Origin: Rhodoferax sp.
GTDB taxonomy: Bacteria > Pseudomonadota > Gammaproteobacteria > Burkholderiales > Burkholderiaceae_C
Assembly: GCA_021731215.1 (NCBI GenBank)
Contig: JAKFXU010000364.1
Location: forward strand, 1 to 6,958
Reading direction: 5' to 3'
DNA: 6,958 nucleotides
The notes under the pieces were generated by a model. The model worked only from the letters and a program-made list of their open reading frames with translations, ran no database searches and had not been told where the DNA came from. Position numbers and translations under genes: made by a program. Positions 6,848-6,958 of this stretch are shown piece after piece. Numbering within the stretch: position 1 is the first letter of the stretch; every line of letters starts with the position of its first letter.

Positions 6848-6958
6848 CATTGGGGTTTGGAGGGTAGGTGGATGCAGTGGCGAGGCAGTTTTGTCCTGAC
6901 TGAGGCGTCCATAGCTTGGGCTATGGACAACGAAGAAGGGCAAAAATGGCCGCCAATG
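6848..6958. other. Unrecognised sequence after the lrp fragment
   Basis: Family resemblance to Lrp stops at about 6847. The following 111 bases keep the plus-strand frame open (HWGLEGRWMQWRGSFVLTEA onwards) but match no protein I recognise. They contain the hairpin at 6907-6928 and lie next to an 8-bp inverted pair, TTGTCCAT (6843-6850) and ATGGACAA (6923-6930). This may be the edge of a repeat or mobile sequence that continues outside the window. Confidence 0.4.
6907..6928. repeat. Perfect 9-bp inverted repeat with TTGG loop
   Basis: The arms GTCCATAGC (6907-6915) and GCTATGGAC (6920-6928) are exact reverse complements around a 4-nt TTGG loop, a compact hairpin. No T-run follows on either strand, so it does not look like a standard intrinsic terminator. 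It lies in the unrecognised segment just after the lrp fragment. Confidence 0.7.

Noticed and set aside
6907..6928. Intrinsic transcription terminator for the lrp gene
   Set aside because: The hairpin is perfect, but its arms are only moderately GC-rich, no T-run follows on either strand, and the plus-strand reading frame continues through it.

Overview
This GC-rich window looks like chromosomal DNA of a betaproteobacterium. Burkholderiales, and Comamonadaceae in particular, is my best guess from codon use, protein style and the gene set; no rRNA or marker gene confirms it. Almost every recognisable gene reads on the minus strand, so the biological order runs from the right edge to the left edge.

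Right end (about 5638-6958): remains of the 5' half of an L-methionine catabolism (mde) locus like that of Pseudomonas putida, where an Lrp-type regulator gene (mdeR) is divergent from mdeA (L-methionine gamma-lyase) and mdeB (a homodimeric E1 2-oxoacid dehydrogenase). Here mdeA lacks its first ~116 codons. The divergent Lrp/AsnC gene lacks its helix-turn-helix end. The two broken 5' ends are joined head to head at about 6544-6548, so the promoter region and both gene starts are gone. The regulator fragment also loses its family-like C-terminus near 6848 and continues into unrecognised sequence with a strong hairpin.

Centre (2942-5611): a full-length, apparently intact AceE-family E1 gene, best read as mdeB. 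It lies 26 nt downstream of the broken mdeA and has no aceF (E2) or lpd (E3) beside it. Its natural substrate by context would be 2-oxobutyrate, the product of methionine gamma-lyase.

Left part (1-2716): livH, livM and livG, tightly packed genes for the two permeases and one ATPase of a high-affinity branched-chain amino acid ABC transporter. livG runs off the left edge; livF and a binding-protein gene are not visible. A 225-nt gap (2717-2941) separates mdeB from livH. It holds a weak candidate promoter and two related palindromes, but no convincing intrinsic terminator.

In the intact state the genes would work together as follows: MdeA splits methionine into methanethiol, ammonia and 2-oxobutyrate, MdeB feeds 2-oxobutyrate into propionyl-CoA formation, and the Liv system imports amino acids. 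In this genome, as sequenced, the methionine lyase and its presumed regulator look inactivated by a deletion. I found no RNA genes, CRISPR array or complete mobile element.
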